Origin: Sisyra terminalis
Taxonomy: Eukaryota > Arthropoda > Insecta > Neuroptera > Sisyridae
NCBI GenBank assembly: GCA_958496175.1
Contig: OY292274.1
Span: forward strand, 10,168,001-10,232,000
Reading direction: 5' to 3'
Length of the DNA: 64,000 nucleotides
Each line of letters opens with the position of its first letter. Within the stretch, counting starts at the first letter, position 1. The notes under the pieces were generated by a model, which was given only the letters and a program-made list of their open reading frames with translations, was not told where the DNA came from and searched no databases. The position numbers were made by a program, and so were the translations under genes. Shown piece by piece: positions 61,880 to 64,000 of this stretch.

Positions 61880-62200
61880 AGAGATTTCTATTAGTCGAAA
61901 AGATTTATCTTATTTTGGGAAAAACAGACCAAAAAGAATTGGTGAAGTTAGTGCTATAAAAAGAAGTCTTTAAAGCAACAAATAACGAAGATAGTTCCAA
62001 TTTTGAAGAAAAAAAAATAGTCTTTAATAAAACTATTCCAAAAATTTTAAAGCCTGAAAATGGTGATGATGGCTTGTTCTCTTTGAATGCTCCAGAAGGT
62101 ACTGGTAAAACCATTTTTTGTTAATTTACTATTAGCCCAATACCGAAAAAAACTTTGTATAAAATATTCATTTAAACATTTCTAACATTTCAAAAGCATC
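61880..62200 (+). pseudogene. PIF1/Helitron-type helicase fragment (Walker A)
   Basis: The plus strand reads TIPKILKPENGDDGLFSLNA followed by the P-loop PEGTGKT and, after a one-base shift, VNLLLAQYRKK. This is the region around motif I of the PIF1-like helicases encoded by Helitrons (usual form D/NAPGGTGKT). Stops at about 61958 and 62120 and frameshifts show decay. It does not overlap the region preserved at 22230-23440. Confidence 0.65.
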
Positions 62201-63825
62201 CATTGATTCTCAAAAAAATAAGTTTGTACAAATCTTTAACAAATATGAGAATTGGTAAATAAAATCAGCCTGTATTCTCTTCCAGTTTGTGTTTAGTGTA
62301 ATTAATTGCCAAAGGGTGTGTGACATATTCGACGTCGCTTCTTAATGTGTTAAAGCACTTTATTTTACAGAAGATATACAACCTATTTTTAAAAAATGTT
62401 TTCGATGACGGAACAATTAATTTCATCCAAACTTCTTTTTTTTAGTATCCTAGAAAAACTTGTGTCTTTGTTATAAATTATGATTGTTTTCAAGCACGAA
62501 TAGTAAATTTCTGTCAGAGTAATATGGTTATAAATATCATGAGTCAATCTGGAAAAAATTTGAATTCATTATAATAAAAGTTTTTGACGCACAAAAAAGA
62601 TAATTATATCTGTTAATTATTTTAACATTGATTTCGTTATAATTTATTTTTGGATTAAATTTTTATAAATTCAATACAAACATAGCTTCCACATCAGAAA
62701 AATATGTTTTTTTTTTTAAAATATTACCTTATTCTTTTACGAAGTTGTAGCGAGATTACATAGAATGTTTCCAATAAATGAAATAAATTAGATTCTTCGT
62801 TAGCTTAATTAATATTTTTATTTGGACAAAATATTTTTGATGTATTTATTTGGTGTAGTAAACAGTCCAACGATCAATGAATTCATTTTAAAAAATGATA
62901 ATCCAACTCCCTTCGCTTTTATTGAATAATGTAAAAATATATGAATTTGAGAACTATCAAAGCTTTGCTGAGTAAATATAATTTATTTTTTCAGCCACCA
63001 AAGGTCTGATTGGTGAGTTTGTTTATCAAAGCTCTGGCATGTATTGAGTGCCTCCAGCACTGCAATAATTCATTTCATCCCTCCCTAATTAGTTGAACAA
63101 AGCTCCACATACCGATATCAATAGATAATTAAGAATACAACTCTCCACACTAGCCGTATGTGGTCGACGTCATCATTGTAAATATTTTCGATTATCCAAA
63201 AGACTCTAAACATACACGTGCACAAAAGGAAAGTGCGAGTGTGTCCTGGCCGCTTTTGTATAGTGAACCACCCTCCCCATTGCATAATCCCTGTATAAAT
63301 ACATTTTAATTCGCGACACCATTAAAGTATTCAAAACGGCTTTTGTTAAGAAAAGGAGAAATAGATTAATGAAAGGAAACAGAATTACATTGTATGCATT
63401 TCGTTCTACTGGCAGCTTTTGTGAGTGTTCGACAAGTGCACATTTTCGTACATACATAATAGAGTATTGAAAACCACATTATCCTGTCTGATTTTGGTTT
63501 TTATGGCATTCGCTTACCATTGAAAATCTTTGACAATGTTATAAATCATTTTTGACTTTCTGAATTTCGCTTTGAAATATTCAATTAATTTTATTTGGTT
63601 TGTCGAAATTTACATTGCAAACAGTAGTCCTGACTTCTGTCGTCATCCAAGGCATAAAAGAAAGGGAAATTATGATAGACCATAGGTTGAATTGTGTATA
63701 CAATATATAAAATATATTGCAGTCCAATTTATGTAGTATAATTTAATATAATAATATATAATATAAAAAACATTCCACCAACATAAATTTGAACAGGAGT
63801 TCAAACAAAAATATTCGTGACGTAT
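62201..63825. other. Intergenic sequence, nothing recognised
   Basis: No exon, RNA gene or repeat terminus recognised. A TA-rich low-complexity run lies at about 63700-63765. Confidence 0.45.
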
Positions 63826-63872
63826 TGCCCAGATACGTATTTCGATTGCCAAGCAATCTTCCTCAGTGGTCA
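63826..63872 (-). ncRNA. Hammerhead-ribozyme-like motif (minus strand)
   Basis: On the minus strand: stem I strand TGACCA (63867-63872), core CTGAGGA (63860-63866), stem II GATTGC/GCAATC (63853-63858 with 63844-63849, 6 perfect pairs, TTG loop), GAAA (63840-63843), stem III palindrome ATACGTAT, then C as cleavage nucleotide (63832) and stem I strand TGGGCA (63826-63831), pairing 5 of 6. The stem II sequence is unrelated to the other three sites yet pairs perfectly. Confidence 0.55.
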
Positions 63873-64000
63873 TCAAGTAGTTTGGATCACTCCGTAACTG
63901 CTTTGTGATGATTCACAAAATAATCACGGATTGACCTCAATTTATATGTCGTTCCTTTCTCTTTTTGCGGTGTGGTTATAGAGGGGAGGGGGTGTTCCCA
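63873..64000. other. Window end, nothing recognised
   Basis: No feature seen in the last bases. Confidence 0.5.

Noticed and set aside
1..64000. CRISPR array, operon or phage interpretation
   Set aside because: There are no regularly spaced repeats with spacers. Introns, LINE, Helitron and copia content show a eukaryotic nuclear genome.

Overview
This is a strongly AT-rich eukaryotic window, most likely from an insect. The reasons are spliced genes with GT-AG introns, a tandem pair of secreted acid-lipase-like genes of the type expanded in insects, a copia LTR retrotransposon primed by the initiator tRNA-Met anticodon arm, a Jockey-like LINE remnant, Helitrons whose ends resemble those of lepidopteran and other insect Helitrons, and MULE, hAT and foldback DNA elements. 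I cannot place the order. There is no bacterial, organellar or CRISPR content.

Only two host genes can be supported. Lipase A (25877-30859, +) and lipase B (34199-38889, +) are head-to-tail paralogues. I could reconstruct both completely as seven coding exons. Exons 1-6 have identical lengths in the two genes (96, 323, 244, 156, 79 and 143 bp), all introns are GT-AG, and the phases match. The products are 397 and 393 residues with a signal peptide and the Ser-Asp-His triad of the acid/gastric lipase family. Their introns differ mainly through transposon insertions: a ~1 kb hairpin element in intron 2 of A, a 280-bp inverted-repeat element with a hammerhead-ribozyme-like core in intron 1 of A, and a 1.9-kb long-TIR element in intron 6 of B.

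Most of the rest is a transposon graveyard. 0.5-12 kb: Helitrons in both orientations, hAT MITE derivatives and a foldback element. 13.8-16.6 kb: a MULE transposase remnant beside a 2.1-kb long-TIR element. 19-25 kb: more Helitron pieces, an hAT MITE with a perfect 8-bp target duplication, fragments of a Helitron helicase, and a second MULE remnant. 31.4-33.8 kb, between the lipases: a 950-bp TIR element and a deleted long-TIR copy. 40-49 kb: a hairpin element, a Jockey reverse-transcriptase remnant, a second ribozyme-like element and a 2.7-kb Helitron. 50.4-53 kb: an hAT (ZBED/GTF2IRD2-like) transposase fossil duplicated in inverted orientation around a long-TIR element. 56.4-59.6 kb: a very young copia copy with identical LTRs that lacks most of its RT/RNase H. 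60.7-64 kb: a third hairpin element, a PIF1/Helitron-helicase fragment and a fourth ribozyme-like motif.

The most interesting signal is a set of four unlinked sites that match the hammerhead core (CTGANGA, stem II, GAAA). They have different stem II sequences that nevertheless pair, very short palindromic stem III, and a pairable stem I. These point to retrozyme- or Penelope-type ribozyme elements. All calls were made by reading the sequence; no search or folding program was run.
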